64,000 nucleotides of DNA. Origin: Gammaproteobacteria bacterium. Lineage in GTDB: Bacteria; Pseudomonadota; Gammaproteobacteria; Steroidobacterales; Woeseiaceae. The position numbers and the translations under genes are program-made. The stretch is from the NCBI GenBank assembly GCA_029863305.1, contig JAOTVR010000003.1, forward strand, positions 1-64,000. Reading direction: 5' to 3'. Numbering within the stretch: the first letter of the stretch is position 1; each line of letters opens with the position of its first letter. Of this stretch, positions 54,045-63,805 are shown one piece after another. Under the pieces are notes generated by a model. That model was not told the DNA's origin and ran no database searches. It worked only from the letters and a program-made list of their open reading frames with translations.

Positions 54045-55441
54045 CGATCCACACTCAACAGGGCATGCAACAGATTGTTCTGAAAATCGATATTGCTCGT
54101 CAGGCTGATGTGTCTTTCACATAAAAAGACCGGGTAGTCGACCGGAAAGAAGCTGTACTCGTGTCGGGCAATCGTAGGATCGACACTTCGCTTTGCGAGC
54201 AATGACGCTTTGGTCACCCTCCCGTCTCCCGGCTCCAGCATCAGGTGCTCATAGTCGATGCCCGGCAGTGGATTCGCGATTTCGTCCGGCGTCAATCTGA
54301 GCTCCCAACCACCATCGACTTCCTCCACGACCGATCGCGCCGGCGTCAGCAGACAGTCACCGCCAAAGACTATGTAGCGGATCTGGGGTTTCGGCACGGG
54401 AACGGTCAGGGACCAACTGAAGCGGCGAGCCCGTTCTATGTGCTTTTCGAAATATCGCTGCAACAGCGCCAGATACGCATCGGCTTCGGCGGGATCCGTG
54501 TATTGTTTGTGGATGCTCTGTTGAACCGCATCGCTGTAGACCGAATACCGAAAGCGTTTCCAGAACCGCTCGACACTGAACTGATCGCGTTCGAGTGGTC
54601 GCCCGTCCATCGTCATGAACCAGTCGTTTATGGCGTGCGGCAGAACCTGGTAGGTACTCGGAAACGTGGCGACCACCTCCACCGGCACGACACCCAGACC
54701 GATTTTGAAACCACGAATCAAGGTGCTCAAGGCGCCGATCGACCCCAGGTTTGGCGTGCCTAGCAAAATCACCCGTCGGATCTTCGAGGCACCTTCCTGG
54801 GTGACCGGAAACTCATTGTCGTCGAGCACGTCCTGGGTGCCGTAGCGAACGAAATAGCGGGCAATCATTCCTCCCATGCTGTGCGCGACCACGTCAACCC
54901 TGAGGTCCGGTTCGCAGTAGTCTTCGCGAATCTTGTCAATGAACGCACCAAGCCGTCGTACGGTGTCGACATTGTCCTGACGCCAGTCGTAGATGAACAC
55001 GTAATAACGTTTTTCGCCGTATACGGCGGGAATGCCCGGCTGCGCCGCCGTGTAGCCGCCCGCATCTTCGAGCGTCGACAGCAGTTGTCCGTAAAAATCC
55101 ACTCCGCCGATGCTTTGTGTAATGCCGTTGGTCGTAGAACCTGTCGGCAACGGGACCAGCGCATCCGGATCAATGTCGAGTCGCAGGGAGCGATAATCGC
55201 TGAATGCGACGCTTCCCAGCGATCCCGGCCACAACTCTTCGCCCGTCAGCGGGTCTTGCAGGCGGCTGCCCAGGGCGCCGTGAATAATGACGACCGGTGG
55301 CTGATCGGGATTGCCGGCCTGAGTCGCGTACAATAGCTGCAAATCCGTTTTCGGCGCGACGGTTGCGCACGCCGAGACGAGCAGCACCAGCGCCGCGAGA
55401 GCCGATGCCCGCACCGTAACACCGTTCACTTTCCTCTCCAT
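54041..55441 (-). CDS. LCAT-like alpha/beta hydrolase lipoprotein
   Basis: 466 aa with lipobox VSAC near residue 25. The hydrolase core has the oxyanion strand VVIIHGALGSRL and elbow VVAHSMGGMIARYFVRYG, and YVFIYDWRQD is typical of lecithin:cholesterol acyltransferase/phospholipase families. The likely acid and His lie in the C-terminal third (FGGDCLL; LEPGDGRV). A lipid acyltransferase or esterase in the outer envelope is the best guess. It diverges from the ABC exporter by 59 bp. Confidence 0.82.
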   Translation of the reverse strand: MERKVNGVTVRASALAALVLLVSACATVAPKTDLQLLYATQAGNPDQPPVVIIHGALGSRLQDPLTGEELWPGSLGSVAFSDYRSLRLDIDPDALVPLPTGSTTNGITQSIGGVDFYGQLLSTLEDAGGYTAAQPGIPAVYGEKRYYVFIYDWRQDNVDTVRRLGAFIDKIREDYCEPDLRVDVVAHSMGGMIARYFVRYGTQDVLDDNEFPVTQEGASKIRRVILLGTPNLGSIGALSTLIRGFKIGLGVVPVEVVATFPSTYQVLPHAINDWFMTMDGRPLERDQFSVERFWKRFRYSVYSDAVQQSIHKQYTDPAEADAYLALLQRYFEKHIERARRFSWSLTVPVPKPQIRYIVFGGDCLLTPARSVVEEVDGGWELRLTPDEIANPLPGIDYEHLMLEPGDGRVTKASLLAKRSVDPTIARHEYSFFPVDYPVFLCERHISLTSNIDFQNNLLHALLSVDR

Positions 55442-55500
55442 ACGTCCCTACGCGAAATGCAATCTGCCGCTAATTCTTCAAAATAGATACACTGCAAATT

Positions 55501-57279
55501 ATGACCGAAGGAGCCGATCGCCCAAAAGGCAGTTCACTGCGACCGCTCCGAGCGCTGGTCCCCTATGTGCGCCCGTACAGGAGCATCCTGATCCTCGCCA
55601 TCGGCGCATTGCTGTTGGCCTCGGTCGCACAACTCGCCTTGCCTGTCGCCGTTCGCTATCTGATTGACGCCGGCCTGCTGGCCGAAAGCGCATCGCATAT
55701 CGACAGGTATTTTATCGCTTTATTCGCCGTTGCGATGGCCTTTGGCCTGTTTTCAGCATTACGATTTTACCTGGTCACATGGCTCGGCGAACGAGTCGTC
55801 GCCGATATTCGAAACGCGGTTTACCGACATGTCGTGCGACTGGACCCGACTTTCTTTGAAATCACCAAGACCGGCGAAGTTCTGTCACGGCTAACGACCG
55901 ATACAACCCTGATCCAGTCGATATCGGGTGCTGGCCTGTCCATCGCACTGCGCGCCACCCTGAATCTGTTCGGCGCGGTCGTGATGCTTGCCATAACAAG
56001 CCCGCGACTGGCCGGAATGATTCTGCTGTTACTTCCTCTGGTTCTCGTGCCCATTATCCTGATTGGACGACGCGTACGAACCCTGTCGAGAGCCAGTCAG
56101 GATCGGGTCGCGGATTCAAGTGGACTTGCCGGTGAAACACTGAACGCGATTGCCACGGTGCAAGCCTTCACGATGGAAGGATTGCAGAGTGCGAGATTCG
56201 GTGAATCCGTGCAGGCGGCGTTCCAGACCGCTGTGCGGCGCATTCGCGTGCGAGCACTGCTGACGGGAATGGCGATACTCTTTATCTTCGGCGCGATCAC
56301 ATTTGTGCTGTGGATTGGCACCAAGTCGGTCATGGCAGGTGAAATGAGCGGTGGCCAGCTTGGCCAGTTCCTGCTGTACGCGATCTTCGCGGCGGCGGCC
56401 GCTGCGGGTCTCAGTGAAATGTGGGGCGAAGTGCAGCGGGCTGCGGGAGCAATGGAGCGGCTCATCGAGCTGCTCGATTCTAAGCCGGCGATCGTTGCGC
56501 CGCGCAAGCCCGTGGCGCTGCCTGAGACGAGCCTTGGGCGAATAAGCCTCGAGAAAGTGACTTTTCGTTATCCGTCCCGCCCCGAGACTGTCGCTATCGA
56601 TGAGTTCAGCCTCGACGTCAGCAGCGGCGAAACACTCGCGATCGTGGGACCATCGGGTGCCGGCAAAAGTACCTTGTTTCAGCTACTGCTGCGCTTCTAT
56701 GATCCCGAATCGGGCTGCATCAAGGTCGACGGCGTAGACATCAGCCAAACGGCTCCTGAAGCCGTCAGGGCGCGCATCGGGCTGGTGCCACAGGAAACCA
56801 TCATCTTCGGCACGAGCGCCAGAGAGAATATCGGTTATGGGCGCCCCGGCGCCAGCGATCGGGATATCGAGGCCGCCGCAGAGGCTGCCGCCGCCGATGT
56901 TTTTATCCGCCAGCTCCCCGATGGATTCGAGACCTTTCTCGGCGAGCGCGGCACGCGACTGTCCGGTGGCCAGAGGCAGCGGATCGCAATTGCCCGCGCA
57001 ATACTGAAAGACCCGCCCATCCTGTTACTCGACGAGGCAACGAGCTCCCTGGATGCGGAAAGCGAGCGTGTCGTGCAGGAGGCGCTGGAGCACCTGATGG
57101 AAGGTCGCACCACGATTATCATCGCCCACCGGCTGGCGACGGTGCTCAAGGCAACGCGAATTGTCGTGATGGAGCACGGCAAAATCGTCGACATCGGCTC
57201 TCACGACGAACTGGTCAGACGCGACTCGCTATACACGCGCCTGGCCGAACTGCAATTCGGCGAGGGGCGCTTGCAGTAA
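55501..57279 (+). CDS. MsbA-type ABC exporter, fused membrane and ATPase domains
   Basis: 592 aa. Six membrane helices (about 25-320) lead into an ATPase with Walker A GPSGAGKST, Q-loop LVPQETIIFG, signature LSGGQRQRIAIARA, Walker B ILLLDEATSSLD and H-loop IIAHRLAT. It is a half-transporter that would work as a homodimer, exporting lipids or drugs. Its closest relatives are generic 'ABC transporter transmembrane domain' exporters of gammaproteobacteria. It converges with the PPDK gene after 9 bp. Confidence 0.92.
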   Translation: MTEGADRPKGSSLRPLRALVPYVRPYRSILILAIGALLLASVAQLALPVAVRYLIDAGLLAESASHIDRYFIALFAVAMAFGLFSALRFYLVTWLGERVVADIRNAVYRHVVRLDPTFFEITKTGEVLSRLTTDTTLIQSISGAGLSIALRATLNLFGAVVMLAITSPRLAGMILLLLPLVLVPIILIGRRVRTLSRASQDRVADSSGLAGETLNAIATVQAFTMEGLQSARFGESVQAAFQTAVRRIRVRALLTGMAILFIFGAITFVLWIGTKSVMAGEMSGGQLGQFLLYAIFAAAAAAGLSEMWGEVQRAAGAMERLIELLDSKPAIVAPRKPVALPETSLGRISLEKVTFRYPSRPETVAIDEFSLDVSSGETLAIVGPSGAGKSTLFQLLLRFYDPESGCIKVDGVDISQTAPEAVRARIGLVPQETIIFGTSARENIGYGRPGASDRDIEAAAEAAAADVFIRQLPDGFETFLGERGTRLSGGQRQRIAIARAILKDPPILLLDEATSSLDAESERVVQEALEHLMEGRTTIIIAHRLATVLKATRIVVMEHGKIVDIGSHDELVRRDSLYTRLAELQFGEGRLQ

Positions 57280-57288
57280 CGAGCCGAC

Positions 57289-60051
57289 TCAGGCTGCCGG
57301 TCTCAAAATGCCAACGAAATCCTTTTCGCGCAGCTTTGCTGTTGCCGCCGCGAGCCTCGCGATCGGAACACGCGGACCTGAGCAGGACACGTAGTCCAGC
57401 CCGGCGTGATGGCAGAACCGAATTGATTCCGGATGGCCGCCCTGCTCGCCGCAGATACCGATTTTCAGGTCCGGGCGCTCCTGCCTGCCATTGCGCACAG
57501 CCATTTCGATTAGCTGCCCAACACCCTGGACATCAAGCACTTCGAACGGATTGTCCTGCAGGATTCCCGACTCGTTGTACATCGGCAGGAATTTGTTTTC
57601 GGCATCCTCACGCGAAAACGAGAATGCTGCCTGAGTCAGGTCATTCGTTCCAAAGGAAAAGAACTCGGCATTAGTCGCCAGCTGCCGAGCTCGCGTACAC
57701 GCGCGCACCGTTTCGATCATCGTACCGAATCTGAAATGCAACGCCTGGCCCGTCGCTTTTTCGAGCTTGTCTTTCAGCTTATCGACGGTGCGCTTGACGT
57801 GCGCGAGCTCTTGAGTCGTGATGACCTGTGGCACCATGATTTCGGGTTGTGCATTGACGCCTTTTCTGGCGCATTCTGCAGCGGCTTCGAGAATCGCCTG
57901 GATTTGCATCGCATAGATTTCCGGATACGTGATGCCGAGACGTACGCCGCGGTGACCGAGCATCGGGTTTGTCTCCTGCAGTTCTCGCACCTTCTGCAAC
58001 ATGCGTTCTTTCTTAAGCAACGCATCGTTGACGTGCTCCTCGCTCAATTCAGTGAACGCATCCGGTAAAGGCGACGCCGACGCGATCGAGGCCAGTGCGG
58101 TTTGCCGACCGCGGACAACATCGCGGTACAGGCGCAGCGTCTTGATCTGGTCAAGCAGCTGATGCTCGGTCGGCAAAAATTCGTGCATCGGCGGATCCAG
58201 TAGGCGTACCGTGACCGGATCCGGGGACATGACCGTGAACAACTCGATGAAGTCGGCGCGCTGGATCGGCAGCAACTGATTCAGTGCCACCTTTCTGTCT
58301 TCCTCGTTATTAGCAAGGATCATGTCGATAACGATCGGCAACCGGTCGCTTGCGTTGAACATGCGTTCGGTACGGCACAGCCCGATTCCCATGGCGCCGT
58401 ATTCATGCGCTTTCTTCGCCGCATCCGGCGTATCGGCATTAGCCATCACCTTCAGATGCGATATCTCGTCGGCCCAGCCAAGCAGAGTTTTCAGTTCGTC
58501 CGAGAATTGTGCGTCCAAGGTCGCGATCGCACCCAGGTAGACCTCACCGGTGCCACCGTCCAGGGTGATGATGTCGCCCTCATGAATGATGTGATCACCG
58601 ACATTCGCCAGCCGCAAGTCGACATCGACATTGATGCCTTCGGCGCCCGCGACGCAGGGCTTGCCCATGCCGCGCGCGACCACGGCCGCATGCGAGGTCT
58701 TGCCGCCGCGGCTCGTGAGAATGCCTTCGGCGGCGAAGAAGCCGTGGATATCCTCGGGTCGCGTTTCCTCGCGCACGAGAATGACCTTCTCACCCGATCT
58801 GCCGAGCTTTTCTGCCAGGTCCGCATCAAAGACGCATTTACCGGCCGCGGCGCCCGGAGATGCCGGCAGGCCCAGCGCGATGGGCGCTATTGTATTCCCC
58901 GGATCCAGGCTCGGATGCAGCAGTTGTTCGAGCAGTTCCGGATCGATTCTGAGTAGTGCCTGCTCCCGCGAAATCAGCTTTTCCTCGTACATGTCGACAG
59001 ATGTCTTGACCATCGCGGTTGCATTCATCTTGCCGTTGCGCGTCTGCAGACAATACAAGGTCCCTTTCTCAATCGTGAACTCGTAATCCTGCACCTCCTG
59101 ATAGTGCGATTCGAGTTTATTGCGCAGCTCGACGAGTTGCGCAAATTGCGATGGCATCTCATCTTCCATTTGCTGCAACGGTTTCGGTGTTCGAATACCG
59201 GCAACCACATCTTCGCCCTGTGCGTTTGTCAGGTACTCGCCGAACATTTCATTGTCACCGGTGCCTGGATTACGCGTGAATCCAACGCCGGTGGCACAGT
59301 CGTCGCCCATGTTGCCGAATACCATCGTGCAGATATTGACCGCGGTACCGTTTGCCATATCCGGTGTAATGTGAAACTCGCGCCGATAGTCGACAGCTCG
59401 CTTGCCCATCCAGGAACGGAACACCGCCTCGACCGCGAGTTGCAGTTGCATCATCACGTCATGAGGAAAATCCTTGCCTGTCTCATGGCGCACGACATCG
59501 AGAAACTTTTCGCTGATTTCCTTGAGGTGGCCTGCCTCCAAAGCAACGTCCGCCTTGACGCCAACCCGTTTCTTGACCTCGTCGAAGTGCTCGTCAAACT
59601 TCTCGTCTTCAATACCCAGGGCTACTTTGCCAAACAACTGAATAAAGCGGCGATACGCGTCATAGGCGAATCGTTCGTCACCCGTCTGCTCGATCAGACC
59701 CGCGAGCGTGTCGTCATTCAGGCCGAGATTAAGGATCGTGTCCATCATTCCCGGCATCGACATTGCCGAGCCGGAGCGAACCGACACCAGCAATGGATCA
59801 GGACCTGCGCCAAAAGTCTTTTTGGTCAAAACCTCAAGCTCGCTGATCTCCGCCTTCACGGCGTCCATCAGCTCTTGCGGTAACTCGTTCTTCTGCAGAT
59901 AGTCGAGACAGGCTTCGGTCGTGATGACGAATCCGGGAGGTACATTGATACCTATCTGTGTCATTTCGCACAGATTGGCGCCTTTTCCGCCGAGAAGTTT
60001 CTTGTCGTGGCCATCGCCATCTGAAAATGAGTAGACGTACTTTTTGCTCAT
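57289..60051 (-). CDS. ppdK: Pyruvate, phosphate dikinase
   Basis: About 920 aa, normal length. An N-terminal ATP-grasp domain (KLLGGKGANLCEMTQIGINVPPGF) is followed by the phosphohistidine domain (SRGGKTSHAAVVARGMGKPC) and a PEP-binding TIM barrel (GIGLCRTERMF, EIMVPQVITTQEL, GICGEQGGHPESI). It interconverts pyruvate, ATP and Pi with PEP, AMP and PPi. ATG 60051 (MSKKYVYSF) fits family starts better than ATG 60057. It lies downstream of the aldolase on the same strand, suggesting linked glycolytic/gluconeogenic control. Confidence 0.96.
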   Translation of the reverse strand: MSKKYVYSFSDGDGHDKKLLGGKGANLCEMTQIGINVPPGFVITTEACLDYLQKNELPQELMDAVKAEISELEVLTKKTFGAGPDPLLVSVRSGSAMSMPGMMDTILNLGLNDDTLAGLIEQTGDERFAYDAYRRFIQLFGKVALGIEDEKFDEHFDEVKKRVGVKADVALEAGHLKEISEKFLDVVRHETGKDFPHDVMMQLQLAVEAVFRSWMGKRAVDYRREFHITPDMANGTAVNICTMVFGNMGDDCATGVGFTRNPGTGDNEMFGEYLTNAQGEDVVAGIRTPKPLQQMEDEMPSQFAQLVELRNKLESHYQEVQDYEFTIEKGTLYCLQTRNGKMNATAMVKTSVDMYEEKLISREQALLRIDPELLEQLLHPSLDPGNTIAPIALGLPASPGAAAGKCVFDADLAEKLGRSGEKVILVREETRPEDIHGFFAAEGILTSRGGKTSHAAVVARGMGKPCVAGAEGINVDVDLRLANVGDHIIHEGDIITLDGGTGEVYLGAIATLDAQFSDELKTLLGWADEISHLKVMANADTPDAAKKAHEYGAMGIGLCRTERMFNASDRLPIVIDMILANNEEDRKVALNQLLPIQRADFIELFTVMSPDPVTVRLLDPPMHEFLPTEHQLLDQIKTLRLYRDVVRGRQTALASIASASPLPDAFTELSEEHVNDALLKKERMLQKVRELQETNPMLGHRGVRLGITYPEIYAMQIQAILEAAAECARKGVNAQPEIMVPQVITTQELAHVKRTVDKLKDKLEKATGQALHFRFGTMIETVRACTRARQLATNAEFFSFGTNDLTQAAFSFSREDAENKFLPMYNESGILQDNPFEVLDVQGVGQLIEMAVRNGRQERPDLKIGICGEQGGHPESIRFCHHAGLDYVSCSGPRVPIARLAAATAKLREKDFVGILRPAA

Positions 60052-60104
60052 GTGCATGATCGCTATGTATTTAATCGGTGTTGATTTGGTTGGGGGATGT
60101 TCGC

Positions 60105-60171
60105 TGCTCGACCGCGAGCATACTATCGGGGCAAATCACCAGCCTGTGCGCAAGACGCGGAAGACTCCGCG
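60105..60171. other. Two hairpins in the aldolase-PPDK intergenic region
   Basis: In the 181-bp gap between the aldolase stop and the PPDK start, TGCTCG-ACCG-CGAGCA (60105-60120) and CGCGGA-AGAC-TCCGCG (60156-60171) are two 6-bp stems with 4-nt loops. No T run follows on either strand, so they are not clear terminators. They could act as a processing or attenuation element, or be chance. No other feature is seen in this gap. Confidence 0.4.
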
Positions 60172-60232
60172 GTGGGGTCCCTCCGAGACGCACTGGCCAG
60201 CAGATCTGACCGGGCACTACCACAAGCTATGG

Positions 60233-61126
60233 CTAGGTGGCTGACGCCGCTGCGATACTTGCAATCGATGCATCGAGCGTGGCGTTGAACTCTTCGGCCG
60301 ATTGTTGTGCGCTCAATCCTTCTGACAATGCCCGCGAAAAGCTCGCGACCATGCCATGCTGACGCGAGAGCCGCTCATTCGCTTCATCTCTCGAGTACCC
60401 GCCCGACAATGCGACGACTCTGGCTACGTTCGGGTGTGCAACGCAGTCGGCATACAGATCATTTTGCTCCGGCAACGTCAGCTTGAGCATGACGAGTTCG
60501 TCCGGGTCCAGACTGTTCAGCTGCTCCATGATGGCCGAGTGCAGTATTGCCTCTGCCGCGGCCTTGTCCGGACAATGAATATCGACTTCCGGCTCGATGA
60601 TCGGCACAAGACCTGCCGCGACAATCTGGCGGCCGATCTCGAACTGCTGCTCGACGACGGCACGAACGCCATCCGCATTGGCTTGTTTGATAACGGAGCG
60701 CATCTTGGTACCGAAGATGCCAGCCGCCTTTGCCTTGTCCAGCAAGGCAGCAAGATCCGGAATCGGCTTCATGAGCTGTGCGCCGTCGACCTCGTCCGCC
60801 AGGCCCTTGTCGACCTTCAGAAACGGCACGACGTTCTTGACCTCCCACAGGTAGCTTGCCGTGGACTGACCCTCGACCTGTCGATCCATCGTGTTTTCGA
60901 ACAGTATCGCGCCAAGAATGCGGTCTCCGCCGAATGCCGGGCTGGTCATGATCCGCGTTCGCATCTCGTGCACTATCGTGAACATTTCCTCATCATTCGA
61001 CCAGGCATCCGGCGTCACGCCATACAGGCCCAGGGCCTTGGGTGTGCTGCCACCACTCTGATCGAGAGCGGCGATGAACCCGGGTGCGGTTTTGATCTTT
61101 TGCAGTTGTTGTTCGAAATTACTCAC
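60233..61126 (-). CDS. fda: Class I fructose-bisphosphate aldolase
   Basis: 297 aa from GTG 61126 (AGG 8-9 bp upstream). The track start at 61264 runs into the protease gene and is rejected. It closely resembles the Staphylococcus-type class I aldolase: FIAALDQSGGSTPKALGLYG, SPAFGGDRILGAILFE, PFLKVDKGLADEVDGAQLMK and VVALSGGYSRDEANERLS. It works through a lysine Schiff base and needs no metal. It cleaves fructose-1,6-bisphosphate or runs in reverse for gluconeogenesis. A TAGAAT-type -10 lies about 40 bp upstream, but its -35 is poor. Confidence 0.94.
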   Translation of the reverse strand: MSNFEQQLQKIKTAPGFIAALDQSGGSTPKALGLYGVTPDAWSNDEEMFTIVHEMRTRIMTSPAFGGDRILGAILFENTMDRQVEGQSTASYLWEVKNVVPFLKVDKGLADEVDGAQLMKPIPDLAALLDKAKAAGIFGTKMRSVIKQANADGVRAVVEQQFEIGRQIVAAGLVPIIEPEVDIHCPDKAAAEAILHSAIMEQLNSLDPDELVMLKLTLPEQNDLYADCVAHPNVARVVALSGGYSRDEANERLSRQHGMVASFSRALSEGLSAQQSAEEFNATLDASIASIAAASAT

Positions 61127-61218
61127 GGCGATACCTGTCTCTTTGTGTCCTGAATTAATGGATGAGCGCGATTCTACATCACGCAGACAGGATATCGAGC
61201 AGAAGATTTCGTCAGGGA

Positions 61219-63198
61219 TTACGGCCGGCGGCGCGCACAGACGGTCATCAGCGCGAGCAGGCACAGAAATATCGGACCTGCGGCGCCACTTCCCTCGTCA
61301 TCGCCACTGGCCGAAGTGACACGTATGCTGCCGGTGGCGCTGTTGTTAGCCGGGTCATTGTCTGCTTCACTGGATGCAAGCCTTACCGTGTAGCCCTTCG
61401 ATCCGGTCGCCAGGCCGCTTATGTTCATGCTCAACGTTGAGCTCGATTGCGCAGCCAGGGTGTTCGCCTGACAGTCGATCTGTCGCGCGGTAACCGTGCA
61501 AGAGCCGGCCGACCAGCTTGCGCTGTTAGCCTGCAGTTCGTCATTCAGCGAGATGCTTGCGGTCACGCCCGTGGCGGCCAGGTCCGAGCGATTTTCGAGT
61601 ACGGCGTTAACTGTTGTGCTTTGCTGCACTTGAACCGATGTAGTGGTGAGCGCATTGACGGCCAGATCGACGGCAGGATCAACGGTCAATGGCGACGCGA
61701 CCTGATTGTTGTTCGGGCGTTCGTCGACATCGGCCGTGACGCTTGCGCTCAGGGTACCTACGCCCACGGTCGTCGGTGTCGTCGTTATCGTTACCGTGCG
61801 AACCGTGAGGCCGGGAATATCGCCCAGCGCGCAACTGATACTGCCAGCGTTACTGCTGCAATTTCCGGAAGATGACGTGACAGAATCGAGTAGCAGGGTG
61901 GCTGGCAGAGAGACATCCAGCATGACATTTGTCGCCTGCACGGTGCCGTTACTGCGCACGTCGTAGACCAGCACGGTTTGCGCGCCGAGCAGAACGTTGG
62001 ATACCTGGCCATTAAGGGCTACAGATACATCCATCGCGGGAAGGGCACTGATACAGGAGGCTCCGGCCGCGGTGGCCTGCATGATCGAGATACTGCAATC
62101 GGAAAATTGCTGGCTCTGGGTGAGCCGCGGAGCCATGATGAATGTTTCCGGCTCGGATTCGCACGCGCCCGGTTGGCCGTCGTGCGGCGCGCCGAAATTG
62201 TGACCAATCTCGTGCGCGGCGATCAGGCTGTCAAAGGTTGCGCCGCTATTTCCTTCGCTGAGTCCTGCACCGTAATAATCGCTGCAAAGCGTGCCATTCC
62301 AGGCAATGCCGACCGTCGTCGTGTCGAGGTCGCGCCCCGTGTACAAGTGGGTCAGGCCATGAGTGTTCTGCGCGGGAGTTGCCTCCCGGTAGGCAGACAG
62401 TTCGTCCAGCAGATCCTCCGCGACGCTCTCATCGGTAAACGGATCCGCCAGCGGATCGCTAAACGTCTCGATCGTCGGAACACGAATCTGTACGCCAAGC
62501 TGCTCACTGAAAATGCCGTCGACATTATTAAGCCGGGTAGTAATCGCCGCAGCGGCATTTACATCGCCGCCTCTGGCGCTCGTGAACTCGAAGTCGCCAA
62601 TTGCGCCCATGGTTATTTCGGATATCGCACCGGCGGCCTGTGCCACCGCTGCATCCAGCTCGACTATCAACTTGCTGTACGCCACAGCACCGCTGCCAGA
62701 GAACGAGGCGGCACCACAACTCATGCTGCCAGGTGCGATAACGGCGTCGGCCAGGCGATAAACAACCGGAGCGCTGATTTGTAGCTGGCTGTCTCCAGGC
62801 GCCTCGACCGCGAACATTTCGTTGCCATCCCAGATGAGCCCACGCGGCATGCCGTCGAACACGACGATGCGCGCCCAGGAATTCGGGTCGCCGTTCAATC
62901 GGCCATGATAGATATCGATGCCGCCGGGCAGTGCTTGACGAGACTCCACAGAAAGCAGTTCGTTGTTCGGCTCAAGCTGTAAATCGAAAGACCTTCCCAA
63001 TGCGTCGAAGCCAAGCTCGATCGGCGCCGCGCCTTGCGCTTTCTGCAGGCTGCCAGCGGATGTTTCGCTGATCGAGCGCATACTCAGCCGTTGCAAGGGC
63101 TCGTAATGAGAGATGACGACATGATTCGACTCGGCGGCAGACGGCGCCGAAAATATGCCGAGAATCGCGGCAACCGGTATCCATTGCAAGACTTTCAT
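61219..63198 (-). CDS. Secreted reprolysin-like zinc metalloprotease with C-terminal sorting tail
   Basis: 659 aa. A signal peptide (about 1-22) and a prodomain-like region of about 170 residues precede the metalloprotease domain. The zinc-binding motif HEIGHNFGAPHD (329-340) is exactly HExxHxxGxxHD, with a downstream FIMAP Met-turn. From about 390 two CARDB/DUF11-type beta repeats follow (VDLAVNALTTTSVQVQQST). The protein ends SGAAGPIFLCLLALMTVCARRRP: a small-residue motif, one helix and an Arg cluster. That resembles GlyGly-CTERM (rhombosortase) sorting signals. Probably processed and released or anchored at the surface. Confidence 0.9.
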   Translation of the reverse strand: MKVLQWIPVAAILGIFSAPSAAESNHVVISHYEPLQRLSMRSISETSAGSLQKAQGAAPIELGFDALGRSFDLQLEPNNELLSVESRQALPGGIDIYHGRLNGDPNSWARIVVFDGMPRGLIWDGNEMFAVEAPGDSQLQISAPVVYRLADAVIAPGSMSCGAASFSGSGAVAYSKLIVELDAAVAQAAGAISEITMGAIGDFEFTSARGGDVNAAAAITTRLNNVDGIFSEQLGVQIRVPTIETFSDPLADPFTDESVAEDLLDELSAYREATPAQNTHGLTHLYTGRDLDTTTVGIAWNGTLCSDYYGAGLSEGNSGATFDSLIAAHEIGHNFGAPHDGQPGACESEPETFIMAPRLTQSQQFSDCSISIMQATAAGASCISALPAMDVSVALNGQVSNVLLGAQTVLVYDVRSNGTVQATNVMLDVSLPATLLLDSVTSSSGNCSSNAGSISCALGDIPGLTVRTVTITTTPTTVGVGTLSASVTADVDERPNNNQVASPLTVDPAVDLAVNALTTTSVQVQQSTTVNAVLENRSDLAATGVTASISLNDELQANSASWSAGSCTVTARQIDCQANTLAAQSSSTLSMNISGLATGSKGYTVRLASSEADNDPANNSATGSIRVTSASGDDEGSGAAGPIFLCLLALMTVCARRRP

Positions 63199-63314
63199 CC
63201 GAGCTCCGCATTGTACTTCCGAAGAGCCTGTTAGCTAATCAAATAGGGCTCGCAACAACAAGCGACTATCCGTCGCTAATCGCCGACACCGGGCGATAAA
63301 GTGTGCGGCAGCTC

Positions 63315-63710
63315 TCAGTTCTCGAGAATAAGTTGCAGGGTGCAGTCGTCGCGCTTGCCAGTCGTCTCCCATGCCGAAAATTCGTCTGCGGTCATCAGGA
63401 AACGCTGTTCATCGCGGCGAGCCAGGTACAGGGTCGGCATTGCCGCGCCTGCGGCCGACTTCATGCGGACCATCTGCCCGTCAATGCGATAGCTGCCGCG
63501 CAGTGGATAGCCGGGAAACTGATTCACCTTCCCGCCGTCTTCATTGACGAGGACTTCATCTGTGAATTTTTCCCAGACGAACTGGCCATCGCTCAACGTG
63601 ATCTTGCTGCCGACGTAGGCAGCGCAGCCGGGCAAATAAGTGCCCTCGTGGGATACGCAGGCAGCCAGCAGTGTCGCAAACAGGACGGCCAAAAGAAGAC
63701 GGATTTTCAT
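63315..63710 (-). CDS. Small lipoprotein of unknown function
   Basis: 131 aa from ATG 63710; the track start is 108 bp upstream and unsupported. Lipobox LLAACVS (Cys at about residue 18). The mature part (KITLSDGQFVWEKFTDEVLVN; LRGSYRIDGQMVRMKS) has a small beta-barrel character, reminiscent of META/lipocalin-like folds. Two further cysteines (CAAY, RDDCTL) could form a disulfide. It diverges from the next gene. Confidence 0.78.
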   Translation of the reverse strand: MKIRLLLAVLFATLLAACVSHEGTYLPGCAAYVGSKITLSDGQFVWEKFTDEVLVNEDGGKVNQFPGYPLRGSYRIDGQMVRMKSAAGAAMPTLYLARRDEQRFLMTADEFSAWETTGKRDDCTLQLILEN

Positions 63711-63805
63711 TGCTGCAGGGTAACAGAGTGGTACGATCCTGGGCAGCAAAAATGCACTCCTCGCGCTTATGTTACGCTTGGTTTTCGACATTGGAGAGCC
63801 GTCCT

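Noticed and set aside
60105-60171. Rho-independent terminators between aldolase and PPDK
   Set aside because: The two hairpins have no T run on either strand; kept only as unexplained structures.
60233-61264. 343-aa start for the aldolase
   Set aside because: The extension overlaps the protease gene and does not match family N-termini. GTG 61126 gives the usual 297-aa length.
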